A DNA stretch of 44,109 nt from a bacterium (GCA_020048935.1 JAIFLS010000146.1:1-44109); one strand, 5' to 3'; shown: positions 8,541 to 16,668, numbered from the stretch's first letter. Numbers and translations are program-made. Notes: generated by a model not told the origin, from the letters alone.

Positions 8541-9336
8541 GCAAATCCATTCCTTCCCGTCGGCTGGATACCTGAATGACGCTTAAAAGCTGCGATCGCT
8601 CGGCATTACCTGTCAGGCGCTGACTTTGAATGCGTAGCGTGTCCGGGCTGTCGATAATATCGACAAATGTGCCTGCGCCTGCTTCGAAATGTCTCCTGAT
8701 CGCCGGCGTCTGCGCCAGGATGCATAGTCGGCCGCCTTGCGCCGAGAGCCATCCTGCCCATGCGCACAGGCTGCGCATGGCGGTCATGTCGGCCTGCGTT
8801 GCGGGGGTCGTTTCAAGCGCAATCCATTTCTCATCGCGGGCGGCACGCAGCAAGCGGGCGGCGTTGCGGGCCGTCAGCGTCCCGCGAAGACGGACGCGAC
8901 GGAAGCGGCCGATTCGCCGCGCGTTGCCGCTGCCAGTTGCCGGCGTATGGGCGGCTGCCTTGAAAAGCATCTTCAGGGTACTTTGCAATTGCTCGGCCTG
9001 TACCGGTTTCTGAATAACGCTGCTGATTGCCAGCGCTTGCCGACATTCCTCGGAGACGCATTCGGTCTCTGCCGTCATACATACGACAGGGGTTTGATAG
9101 CCATTGCTGCGCATCTTCGCGATTACGTCGGTACCATAGCCATCGGGAAGACGATAATCCATCAGTACCATTTGCGGCCCGAGACGTTCCCAGCTCGCTT
9201 CGGCCTCGCTGGCGCTTTCTGCAACATTAATGCTGCATGCCCCAGGAAGCCGTTCCAGGGTTCTGCGCAAGGTGGCGGCCAGCAGCGGGTCGTCCTCCAC
9301 CAGCAGGATGACGATACCGAACGCATCAGAAGTCAT
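8524..9336 (-). CDS. Response regulator receiver with a C-terminal STAS-like domain
   Basis: The 270-residue product has a receiver at about 8-125, with acidic pair EDD at 14-16, phospho-acceptor D60 in VLMDYRLPDG and a lysine in the expected IQKPV position. A linker is followed by about 100 residues (roughly 145-250) whose pattern resembles a STAS or MlaB-like fold: a strand RLRGTLTARNAARLLRAA, a second strand with KWIALETTP, then a Cys/Trp-rich helix and GGRLCILAQTPAIRRHFE. There is no DNA-binding or output enzyme domain, so it may act by protein contact. It has a good ribosome site (AAGGAG). It overlaps the LysM gene by 11 bases and the repeat-protein gene by 17 bases. The receiver call is firm; the STAS call is from pattern only. 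Confidence 0.8.
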   Translation of the reverse strand: MTSDAFGIVILLVEDDPLLAATLRRTLERLPGACSINVAESASEAEASWERLGPQMVLMDYRLPDGYGTDVIAKMRSNGYQTPVVCMTAETECVSEECRQALAISSVIQKPVQAEQLQSTLKMLFKAAAHTPATGSGNARRIGRFRRVRLRGTLTARNAARLLRAARDEKWIALETTPATQADMTAMRSLCAWAGWLSAQGGRLCILAQTPAIRRHFEAGAGTFVDIIDSPDTLRIQSQRLTGNAERSQLLSVIQVSSRREGMDLHDRTQ

Positions 9337-9865
9337 AACTGGCTCCTTCTGTGTAGCGTGGTATGATCAGCACGGTTCCGGCGGCCAGTACGGCAGAGGG
9401 GCTTATGCCGTTGACTTGCTGTATCCATTTGGCCAGGTCCTTGTTGCCGTAGACCATCGGGTTGGCGGCAATGCTCTCGAGGGTGTCGCCAGTCTGGACC
9501 TCGTAATATTCGAATGCTCCACTGCGCAAAAGACTCAATAAATGGTCTTTTTTGTTGATTTCCCTCCGACTTTCCTCCAGTTGCTTGCCGAGGCTCTCGA
9601 TCTGCGCATTCTGTTCATCAAGTCGGGTGTTCAAGAGAGTAACTTCATCCTGGGTTTGGCTTAACTGTGCGGTTGTGGCCTGTAGCTGCACGTTCAGGTG
9701 CGTGACCTCGTCAAGCAGGGCTTGCGCTTGAAGGGCACGCCGCTCCAGTGCGTTAAGACTGCTGGTGTCTGACGCATTGGCCGAGGCCCAGAGTACGACG
9801 GCGAGACTCAGGATTGCAACGCTGGGTACGATCCATTGACGGCTACGTTTTCCGGTTCCATTCAT
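9326..9865 (-). CDS. Membrane protein with coiled coil and LysM domain
   Basis: The product (179 residues from the ATG at 9865, which has AAGGA seven or eight bases upstream) has one hydrophobic segment near 13-32 (signal anchor), then a coiled coil rich in Leu/Gln/Glu at about 45-110, and a LysM domain at about 120-172 (YYEVQTGDTLESIAANPM, later VLIIPRY). LysM binds peptidoglycan, so the protein probably spans from inner membrane to cell wall. It is the first gene of a six-gene run that ends with a kinase/σ54 regulator pair and is preceded by its own σ54 promoter. A flagellar anchoring or wall-sensing part is a reasonable guess. Confidence 0.85.
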   Translation of the reverse strand: MNGTGKRSRQWIVPSVAILSLAVVLWASANASDTSSLNALERRALQAQALLDEVTHLNVQLQATTAQLSQTQDEVTLLNTRLDEQNAQIESLGKQLEESRREINKKDHLLSLLRSGAFEYYEVQTGDTLESIAANPMVYGNKDLAKWIQQVNGISPSAVLAAGTVLIIPRYTEGASYDF

Positions 9866-9916
9866 ATCGATATTCCTTGCGATGTCGAGCGGAGTCAATC
9901 ATGGTCTCGATATGCT

Positions 9917-9932
9917 AGCAGGGGCTGTGCCG
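9917..9932 (-). promoter_or_regulatory. σ54 promoter of the LysM-to-regulator operon
   Basis: On the minus strand CGGCACAGCCCCTGCT has the GG/GC doublets at the required spacing plus the CAC of the -24 element. The expected start is near 9906, giving a leader of about 41 bases with a proper ribosome site for the LysM gene at 9865. It sits just after the stop of the GAFTDA regulator gene. Confidence 0.7.
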
Positions 9933-9977
9933 CAGATCGTGAGCGCTTGCGGTGTTTACACGGCAAAACTCGATCAA

Positions 9978-11354
9978 TCAGACGGTTATGCTGTGTTCCT
10001 TGATTTTTCTCAGCAAGGAACTGCGATGGATATTTAGAATTTCGGCCGCTTGGCCGCGATGTCCGTTCACGTCGTGCAGGACCCGCGTAATCAACAGCCG
10101 CTCGCATTCGGCAAGGCTCATGGACGGAATCACAGAGGTCTGTCCGGTGGGGGCCGGTGGATTGGACGGTATTGCTTGCTTGGTGTTTGGAATGGCAAGA
10201 TCCTTGACATCAATCTCGTTGCCTGTACATAGAATGACGCCGCGTTCGATCGAATGGCGCAGCTCGCGAACGTTCCCCGGCCAGTCATAAGCGCAAAGGG
10301 CATCCATGGCCGCCGCTGTAAATCCGCTAAGGTGGCCGCCGGTTGCTTTCTTGTGCTGATTGAGGCACTGGTTAGCAAGCATCGGAATGCTTTCCGGGTG
10401 CTCGCGAAGTGGTGGCAGAGTCAGGGGAAAAACCGACAAACGGTAATAGAGATCCTCACGGAACGTGCCATCCTTTACCATGTCCTGTAGATTGCGGCAG
10501 GTAGCAGCGACGATGCGCACATCCACCTGAATGACACGGCTCCCGCCTAAACGGCGGAATTGCTTGTCCTCGATCACTTTTAGCAGTTTCGCTTGCAGGG
10601 CGGGGGCCATGTCGCCGATCTCATCGAGGAATACCGTGCCGCCATCGGCGATCTCAAGTAAGCCGGGTTTGCTGGCTTTGGCATCGGTGAAGGCTCCTTT
10701 CTCATAACCGAAAACCTCGCTTTCCATCAATGGCCCCGGAATCGCCGAGCAATTGATGTCGACGAACGGCTTCTCGGCACGTGCGCTGAGACGGTGCACG
10801 GCGGATGCCATCATCCCTTTTCCCGTTCCGCTTTCCCCTAAGAGCAGCACCGTAGTGTCGGGGAAGGTGGCAATGCGCTGTACTTTTGTAAAGAGATTAC
10901 GCAGGGCGCCGCCGCCAATCATCTCGTCGAGCTGCCAGACGTCGCCACCGGAACCGGTCGATAGCCGCGCGAGTCCCTCTACGCGCTCTTCAAGGTTGAC
11001 CGCTTTTTCCACATTCCGGATGATTTTCTCGAGTTGCTCGTTTTCGTAAGGCTTCGGTAAGTAGTCGTAGGCCCCGTTGCGAATGGCTTGAATGGCTGAT
11101 CTGACATCGCTGTGGCCGGTTACAAAAACAACGTAAGCTCGTTTTGATAAGCCGTTGATCTCTTCAAGGAAATGGAAACTGTCGCCGTCGGGTAGTCGCC
11201 GGTCAAGAAAGATCAGCTTGAATTGATTCTCCTTCAGCCGACTGCGCGCGTCGCTTAACGAATCGCAGGCTTTGACGTCGTGGCCTTTGCGCTTTAAAAG
11301 GTCAAACATGACCTTGCGCTGGATTTCGTCATCTTCAACTATTAGAATATCCAT
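9978..11354 (-). CDS. σ54-type NtrC-family response regulator with variant GAFTDA loop
   Basis: The product has 458 residues from the ATG at 11354, whose first base is shared with the stop of the partner kinase (TAATG). Domains: a receiver (about 1-115, phospho-acceptor D51, lysine in LPKPY near 101), an AAA+ ATPase with Walker A GESGTGKG at 173-180, and a C-terminal Fis-type helix-turn-helix (HRGQAAEILNIHRSSLLRKI). The σ54-contact loop at 220-225 reads GAFTDA and not GAFTGA. This loop inserts into closed promoter complexes, and natural variants exist. The open frame continues upstream inside the kinase gene, but the ATG at 11354 begins exactly at the receiver. With its kinase it forms a two-gene unit under a σ70 promoter. 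Confidence 0.92.
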   Translation of the reverse strand: MDILIVEDDEIQRKVMFDLLKRKGHDVKACDSLSDARSRLKENQFKLIFLDRRLPDGDSFHFLEEINGLSKRAYVVFVTGHSDVRSAIQAIRNGAYDYLPKPYENEQLEKIIRNVEKAVNLEERVEGLARLSTGSGGDVWQLDEMIGGGALRNLFTKVQRIATFPDTTVLLLGESGTGKGMMASAVHRLSARAEKPFVDINCSAIPGPLMESEVFGYEKGAFTDAKASKPGLLEIADGGTVFLDEIGDMAPALQAKLLKVIEDKQFRRLGGSRVIQVDVRIVAATCRNLQDMVKDGTFREDLYYRLSVFPLTLPPLREHPESIPMLANQCLNQHKKATGGHLSGFTAAAMDALCAYDWPGNVRELRHSIERGVILCTGNEIDVKDLAIPNTKQAIPSNPPAPTGQTSVIPSMSLAECERLLITRVLHDVNGHRGQAAEILNIHRSSLLRKIKEHSITV

Positions 11355-12061
11355 TATGGCGGTGCACTTTCTGCGGCATCGGACGGCGGCATGGGCATGG
11401 TCGGGCAAGATAACGTCACGGTCCATTCGTTCGTTCGGCATGGCGCTAGTTCCGCCGCGCAATCGCCGCCGGTGAGGCGGGCCAGCCGTTGCGCCAACGT
11501 AAGTCCCAAGCCGAGGTGGCGCGGTCGCGTTGTGTAAAACGGGAGGAACGCCTGCTCTCGCAGGGAGGCATCGATGCCAGGCCCAGAGTCGGACACGGTC
11601 CACGTTATGCAGCCCTCGTTCGCCTGCAGGAGCAGGCCGACAATACCTCGCGGAGCAGCCTCGCAGGCGTTGGTCAGGAGTTCTTGCAAGGCGATGCGCA
11701 TAATCGACGGCGCTGCTCCTGCCGCGTCCCCCTGTTGTCGGATCTCTGCATTCGGGAAACGGCGGGCTACGGCCGCCATGGCGTCAGCTGTTATGTCGGA
11801 TACGATCTCTGGCTGAATCGCGGGGGCGCGTTCCCAGAACAGGCTGAATCGATTAGCCATATCGCTTAGCGAATCACACTCCCGGAGCATTAAGGGAAAG
11901 TACTCGCGTAGATCTGGAGCAAGGGTACTTCCTGCATCGGATTCGATGAGGTTCACGGCTCCGCTGATGCCTGAGGCGATGTTCCGGAGACGGTGTCTCA
12001 GCACATGCGACATGCGCTCCAAGTCGTCGGTGCTTAAATGGGGTGGAGTAACTGAAATCAT
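11354..12061 (-). CDS. Small soluble histidine kinase without a sensor domain
   Basis: A 235-residue cytoplasmic kinase. A short N-terminal part leads straight into a dimerisation helix with a putative phospho-acceptor H23 in LRHRLRNIASGI, which resembles the usual H-E-L-R-N box with Arg in place of Glu. A HATPase domain follows (N box LQELLTNACEAA, G1 DSGPGID, later LGLGLTLAQRLARLTGG). No PAS, transmembrane or other input domain is seen, so input must come through partner proteins. I chose the ATG at 12061 and not 12097: the latter lies inside the -35 box. The message would start about one base upstream of 12061, so it should be leaderless. It shares its stop with the start of the σ54 regulator gene. 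Confidence 0.88.
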   Translation of the reverse strand: MISVTPPHLSTDDLERMSHVLRHRLRNIASGISGAVNLIESDAGSTLAPDLREYFPLMLRECDSLSDMANRFSLFWERAPAIQPEIVSDITADAMAAVARRFPNAEIRQQGDAAGAAPSIMRIALQELLTNACEAAPRGIVGLLLQANEGCITWTVSDSGPGIDASLREQAFLPFYTTRPRHLGLGLTLAQRLARLTGGDCAAELAPCRTNEWTVTLSCPTMPMPPSDAAESAPP

Positions 12062-12068
12062 TACTTTT

Positions 12069-12097
12069 CTTATACATCTCGCGTCGGTCGGTGTCAA
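12069..12097 (-). promoter_or_regulatory. σ70-type promoter of the kinase / GAFTDA-regulator pair
   Basis: On the minus strand a perfect -35 TTGACA (12092-12097) is followed, after exactly 17 bases, by TATAAG (12069-12074). The expected start is about 12062, one base before the kinase ATG. This is the best housekeeping-type promoter I found in the window, which suggests that the pair is made constitutively and stands above the σ54 genes. Confidence 0.8.
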
Positions 12098-12128
12098 GAA
12101 GGTCGTTTCACGAAGTCGTTTGGCGTGA

Positions 12129-14042
12129 TCACAGTGTGGCGTGCCATAGACACAAGTTCACGATCGGCCATAGTTTCATAGGGTGGACCGGCATGCTGCC
12201 GTTCAGCCAGGCATCAATCGCGGTCGGATTGAATAGCGCGTGCCGCAGCGGCGATGTAGCAATTGCCTCCTTGATCATGGGCTTCATCCACGTGTCCATC
12301 CATTCAAAAACAGGCACCGGGAAGCTCATCTTCGGGCGCTGCAGGATCGACGTCGGGACCGAATCGGTATAGGCGCGGCGCAGCAGCCGTTTGGATTCGA
12401 TCAGATCCTGTTGTACAATCTCCATCACGTTCAGCCCCTGCGCGGCAAGCGCGCCAGCCGGTTGCCGCCAGTCCAGGCGGTAGGTGTCCGGCAGCGAGAA
12501 TGCAAAATCAACCAGCCGGTGATCGGTAAACGGGACGCGCACCTCGACGGATGCGGCCATGGAGCTGGAGTCCACCCGCAGGAGCAAGCCTTCGAGGTTG
12601 ACGCGCAGGTGGGCAAGCATGATGCGGTCCAGGGTGGATGCATTCGGGTGGCGGCTGTAGAGTTGCTGATAGAAGGCTCGGATGGCATGGTCGTTGTGCA
12701 GGTTGGCCGTGATATCCGGATGCATCCAGAGTTGCTTCTCCGGCGTGGACATCCAGGTGTTCAGCAGCAGGTGCTGGGTGGCCAGATCCGGCAGGTGCGC
12801 CTGTCCATAGCCGCGCAGTAGCGCCTGATCGGTCGCATTCATACCTGACTCAGGCTTTGTTGAGCGCGAAGCCCGGTCGAAGTCATGGGCCGCGAAATAG
12901 GCAATCGTGTAACCGCCGAAGATCTCGTCGGCACCTTCGCCGCTCAAGGCCACCGTGTATTCCTCGCGCAGTGCTTTGGAAAGCATGTAGATCGGCACTT
13001 CGTTAGGGGTGGTGAGAGGGAGACCGTTCTGGCGTATCAAGAAATCCCACAATGCGGGGTAATCGGCCGAGTCAAGCGTGATTTGGCGGCACTTCATGCG
13101 GTAGGCGTCAGCCGCCTCTTTCACAAACGGGAATTCGTTGAACCCGGGTTGCGCGTAACCCACGTTATAGGCGTGAAAGTGGTTGTCCGTGAGGGTGCTG
13201 GCCTGTTCTGCAATAATGGTTGAATCCAGGCCGCCGCTGAGAAAACCGCCCAGCGGAACGTCGCTGATCAGGCGCAGCCGTACCGCCTCCTTGATCAAGT
13301 CGCGCGTTTCCTCGGCCGCCGTTTCCAGTGAGAGCAGTGATTTGTCCTGCGGTGCAGGGCAGGATGGTGCCCAATAGCAGCCGCCATGCTGCCCGCCGCT
13401 CGCGTCGATGCGCATCCAGTGGCCGGGTTCCAGCAAGTGCACGCCGCTGAGCAGGGTATCCTGCCCGAGATTAACCCGTATGGTGGATAGGTAGTGGGAG
13501 GCGGCCGAAGCGTCAAGTGCGGGTTTGTCCGGCAGCAGGGCCAGCAAGGCGCGCATCGACGAGGCAAAACAGAGCGTCTTGCGTTGCTGTGCCCAGAATA
13601 GCGGCTTTACGCCCAGTCGGTCGCGGGCCAGGAAGAGCGTGCGTTGGCGGGGGTCGTAAATGGCGAAGGCAAACATGCCGAGCAGGCGATCCAGGCATGC
13701 CGTGTCCCATTCCAGAAAGGCGTGCAGCAGGACTTCTGTGTCGGAATGGGTTTGGAATGCGTGGCCCCTTGCTTGCAGTTCTTCCCGCAGTTCCGGGTAA
13801 TTGTAAATCTCGCCGTTAAAAACGATCACCGCGCCGGTTTGCGGATCCACCAGCGGTTGGTGGCCGCCGCCGATATCGATAATGGCCAGTCGTCGGTGCG
13901 CAAGCCCCATTCGGTCTGTGTGGAATCGCCCCTGATCGTCCGGGCCGCGCAAGGCCATGCAATCGGCCGCATCCCGCAGCCGCGGCAGCCACTGCTCGCA
14001 AGGGAGAGGGGTGGGGGAGGTGTAGCCGGCAATGCCGCACAT
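12129..14042 (-). CDS. asnB: Glutamine-dependent asparagine synthase (AsnB family)
   Basis: The 637-residue enzyme belongs to the family that transfers an amide from glutamine to an aspartate-like carboxylate with ATP. The N-terminal glutaminase domain begins with MCGIAGYTS, so Cys2 is the nucleophile, followed by ALRGPDDQG near 33 and VVFNGEIYN around 75. The synthetase domain has the PP-loop SGGLDSTIIAEQAS at about 268 and the ALSGEGADEIFGGY motif at about 368. The gene follows fliD by 15 bases with an AGGGAG ribosome site and is probably co-transcribed from the fliD promoter. AsnB paralogues sit in many polysaccharide clusters, where they amidate sugars, so a glycan-tailoring role is as likely as plain asparagine synthesis. 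Confidence 0.93.
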   Translation of the reverse strand: MCGIAGYTSPTPLPCEQWLPRLRDAADCMALRGPDDQGRFHTDRMGLAHRRLAIIDIGGGHQPLVDPQTGAVIVFNGEIYNYPELREELQARGHAFQTHSDTEVLLHAFLEWDTACLDRLLGMFAFAIYDPRQRTLFLARDRLGVKPLFWAQQRKTLCFASSMRALLALLPDKPALDASAASHYLSTIRVNLGQDTLLSGVHLLEPGHWMRIDASGGQHGGCYWAPSCPAPQDKSLLSLETAAEETRDLIKEAVRLRLISDVPLGGFLSGGLDSTIIAEQASTLTDNHFHAYNVGYAQPGFNEFPFVKEAADAYRMKCRQITLDSADYPALWDFLIRQNGLPLTTPNEVPIYMLSKALREEYTVALSGEGADEIFGGYTIAYFAAHDFDRASRSTKPESGMNATDQALLRGYGQAHLPDLATQHLLLNTWMSTPEKQLWMHPDITANLHNDHAIRAFYQQLYSRHPNASTLDRIMLAHLRVNLEGLLLRVDSSSMAASVEVRVPFTDHRLVDFAFSLPDTYRLDWRQPAGALAAQGLNVMEIVQQDLIESKRLLRRAYTDSVPTSILQRPKMSFPVPVFEWMDTWMKPMIKEAIATSPLRHALFNPTAIDAWLNGSMPVHPMKLWPIVNLCLWHATL

Positions 14043-14057
14043 GGCAACGACTCCCTT

Positions 14058-15530
14058 CTAGTTGTTAGAACCGCCAATTTGCCCGATCAGGTAATCAAAC
14101 CCCGACTTCATTTTGCCGATGGCTTCATCCATGGCTCCGAACTGGCGCCAGAGCATAGTCTCTTTCATTTCCAATTCCCGTGTCAGACGTTCAATTTGAT
14201 CGTCCTGTCGCGAGATCTCATCATTGATATTCTCGATGCCGATGTCAATCCAGCCGTCGAGATCCGAACTGAAGCTACGGGTGGACTCATACATCGTGAG
14301 GGCGATGCCGCCTTCTCGTGTACCAACCGTGGTCTCGGAGGTGACGCCACGGAACAGGTTCTCAACCTCGTCCGGATACTGCTCAAGCATCGCGTCGAGG
14401 CGCTCCTCGTCGATAATTGCCAGCCTGTTCAATTCCCCCTCGGTCCAGATGCCGATGTGTTGAAGCGAATCCATGATTCCATCCGCCCCGTTGTATTGGT
14501 AGCTGGCGTTTTCAGCCGTATGCGTTGTGTTCATCATCTGACCTGCAAGCGAACGCAGCTTGTAGGTGATTTCACGCATCATGCTGTTGTCCTGTAGCAG
14601 GCCCGGAACGGGATTGGATGGATCACTGCGATCCCAGGTCCCGTAGAACTCATTGACCTCTGCCGCCGTGTTGTAAGCATCTATAAAGGTGTTGATCGCT
14701 TCCTTGATGGCAGCATTGTCACGGCCGACCGTGATTTCGCTGTATCCGGTACTGTACAAATTCAGTGTCACGCCTTCGACAACATCGGCCAGGCCGGTGT
14801 TGGATGAACGCGTGACGGCGGCACCATTGACCGTGAATTCCGCATCCTGAGCGGATAGGAGTTCGTTGGAGGGACTTCCAGAAGCATCCAGAATGCCGAG
14901 GCTCTCTAGCGGGGTGCCGGTCGTGTCGGAGAGGGAAATGGAGTCGGAGCCGGTGTTGACGCGCTGAAGCACGAGTCGATTGTCAAGGATGGTGGCGGTG
15001 ACCTGGTCGTTTCCCGGCATTGAACTGGTCGCGGCGTTGATCTTGTCGCGCAGTGAGGCTAGGGTCTCGGTGTTGCTGATGGAAAAGGTTTGCCCACCGA
15101 TGGCGAACTGGTCGCCGAGACTGATGCCGGCAATATTGGTCAACAGCGTTGAGGTCGTCACGGGTACACCCCCCGTATCGGTCATGCCGGTAGCGGATGC
15201 AATCGTTTGTGCACGAGCCAGATGCGTGACTTCTACTGTATAGGTGGCACTGGCGGTATTGGCGGCGGTGGTGGCGGTAGCCACGGAGGCATTGGTGCTG
15301 GTGGACGCCATTTTTCGCCAGGTATCCATCCAGCGCAGTGAATCAGAGGCCTCGGTCAGGCTTGCAAGGTTTTTCTTGACGTCGATCCAGGCCGTGATTT
15401 TGTCGTTCCGCAGGGTCTTGGCTTCCCGGACGGACTCCAGACGGCGCCCTTCGACTTCCATGATCTTGGCGATCGTGCCGCCTACATCAAAGCCGGACCC
15501 CAGTCCACTGATTCGGAATTCTGTGCTCAT
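14058..15530 (-). CDS. fliD: Flagellar filament cap protein FliD (HAP2)
   Basis: FliD caps the filament tip and helps flagellin fold into place. The 490-residue product is in the normal range. It starts with the family signature ISGLGSGFDVGGTIAKIM at 7-24. A variable, Thr/Ser/Ala-rich central part follows, and a C-terminal coiled coil (about 430-475, EISRQDDQIERLTRELEMKE) is followed by MLWRQFGAMDEAIGKM, which matches the family C-terminus. No Shine-Dalgarno sequence lies before the ATG, and a σ54 motif predicts a transcript that starts about four bases upstream, so the message may be leaderless. asnB follows. Confidence 0.95.
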   Translation of the reverse strand: MSTEFRISGLGSGFDVGGTIAKIMEVEGRRLESVREAKTLRNDKITAWIDVKKNLASLTEASDSLRWMDTWRKMASTSTNASVATATTAANTASATYTVEVTHLARAQTIASATGMTDTGGVPVTTSTLLTNIAGISLGDQFAIGGQTFSISNTETLASLRDKINAATSSMPGNDQVTATILDNRLVLQRVNTGSDSISLSDTTGTPLESLGILDASGSPSNELLSAQDAEFTVNGAAVTRSSNTGLADVVEGVTLNLYSTGYSEITVGRDNAAIKEAINTFIDAYNTAAEVNEFYGTWDRSDPSNPVPGLLQDNSMMREITYKLRSLAGQMMNTTHTAENASYQYNGADGIMDSLQHIGIWTEGELNRLAIIDEERLDAMLEQYPDEVENLFRGVTSETTVGTREGGIALTMYESTRSFSSDLDGWIDIGIENINDEISRQDDQIERLTRELEMKETMLWRQFGAMDEAIGKMKSGFDYLIGQIGGSNN

Positions 15531-15544
15531 AGCGGGTCAAGGTT

Positions 15545-15560
15545 AGCAGGTTGAATGCCA
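15545..15560 (-). promoter_or_regulatory. Candidate σ54 promoter of fliD-asnB
   Basis: The minus strand reads TGGCATTCAACCTGCT, with the GG/GC doublets at the right spacing and the same TGGCAT...TGCT form as the motif before flgF. The predicted start is near 15534, about four bases before the fliD ATG. It is the only promoter-like sequence between the flagellin terminator and fliD. Confidence 0.6.
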
Positions 15561-15572
15561 TGCGCATGTTGT

Positions 15573-15605
15573 AAAAAAAACAGGACGCCTTTAAAGAGCG
15601 TCCTG
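15573..15605 (-). terminator. Intrinsic terminator after flagellin 1
   Basis: On the minus strand an 8-bp stem CAGGACGC / GCGTCCTG (15598-15605 with 15581-15588) with a nine-base loop is followed directly by eight T. It closes the flagellin 1 transcript before fliD begins its own. Confidence 0.9.
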
Positions 15606-15630
15606 CTTTCCGTATATTATATACCGCTCC

Positions 15631-15662
15631 GGATCCGCCACCACGCGAGCGGTGGCGGATCC
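15631..15662 (-). other. 12-bp perfect hairpin in the flagellin 1 3' UTR
   Basis: Arms 15631-15642 and 15651-15662 (GGATCCGCCACC and its exact complement) enclose an eight-base loop. The element lies 18 bases after the flagellin 1 stop and before the true terminator, with no T-run of its own. It may protect the abundant flagellin message from 3' exonucleases. Confidence 0.8.
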
Positions 15663-15679
15663 TTCACGAAATATAAACA

Positions 15680-16615
15680 CTACCCGATCAGTTGCATAAC
15701 GCTCTGCGGCAAGGCATTTGCCTGTGCCAGCATCGCCGTGCCGACCTGCGTCAGGATCTGATGCTTCATGAACTGAGTGGATTCCAGCGCCATATCCACG
15801 TCGCGGATCGCGCTTTCGGCACCCATCATGTTCTCCTGATACGTACGCACACCTTCCAGGGAGTGGCCCAGACGGCTGCCTTCGGCACCCATCACCGCGC
15901 GCTTGTTGCTGACATGGTCGATGGCCAACACCAGCACGGCGGTCGCCTTCATGGCTGCATCCTGCGTCTCGATGCTGATGCCGCCGGTGTTCAACCCTGT
16001 CGCATTGGTTCCCCCGTTGAGCACGGACCCCCAGGTGACATTAGCCGAGGGACCGATAGTGAACTGTCCGCACGAGAAAGCGATCGGTACTGTCCCGATC
16101 GGGTCTGTACTTCCACGGTGCAGGGAAATCGATGCCCCGCAGAATAACTGTCCCGGGTCGGCACCGACCTGGGTGATCAAACCGGAATTACCCTGGAACA
16201 GGTTAGTCGTGTTGAACTTGCCACGGGCCAGGCTGCCAGTTGTGATGCGAATGATCTCCGCCTGCATATTCTCAAATTCAACCTGCAGGTTGGCGCGGTC
16301 GACCGAGGTTTTCGTGCCGTCATTGGCCGCCACGGCCAATTCGTTCATCCGGTGCAGCATGTCGTGGATCTTCTGCATCCACGAATCGGCCGTGCGCATG
16401 AACGCAATGCTGTTCTGGATGTTCTGAGCCGCCATACCCGAATTACGAACCTGCGAACGCATACGCTCGCTCATGGCCAATCCGGCCGGATCATCGGCTG
16501 CTGTCTTGATGCGCAAGCCGCTGGAGAGCTTGCTCATCGAGTTTCGCATATTATTTACGCTGGATGAATAGTTGACCCACACGCCGAACGCTGGAACGTT
16601 ATTAAATACCTGCAT
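15680..16615 (-). CDS. Flagellin 1
   Basis: Flagellin is the filament subunit. The product has 311 residues. The N-terminal D0/D1 core carries KLSSGLRIKTAADDPAGLAM at 29-48, and the C-terminal core ends QILTQVGTAMLAQANALPQS and VMQLIG. The N-terminus MQVFNNVPAFGVWVNY is unusual; most flagellins have an INTN or NHN-type motif instead. The middle (about 150-215) is short and carries two cysteines (159 and 182), rare in flagellins. It is about 89% identical, without gaps, to flagellin 2. The start at 16615 has AAGGAGG six bases upstream; the frame is open further up to 16741, but the paralogue supports the shorter form. The leader holds GGA-hairpin candidates for CsrA. Confidence 0.96.
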   Translation of the reverse strand: MQVFNNVPAFGVWVNYSSSVNNMRNSMSKLSSGLRIKTAADDPAGLAMSERMRSQVRNSGMAAQNIQNSIAFMRTADSWMQKIHDMLHRMNELAVAANDGTKTSVDRANLQVEFENMQAEIIRITTGSLARGKFNTTNLFQGNSGLITQVGADPGQLFCGASISLHRGSTDPIGTVPIAFSCGQFTIGPSANVTWGSVLNGGTNATGLNTGGISIETQDAAMKATAVLVLAIDHVSNKRAVMGAEGSRLGHSLEGVRTYQENMMGAESAIRDVDMALESTQFMKHQILTQVGTAMLAQANALPQSVMQLIG

Positions 16616-16668
16616 GACCTTCCTCCTTGATGTTGTTCTTGTCTTTTTTTGTTCGTCTAACAGAGAAT

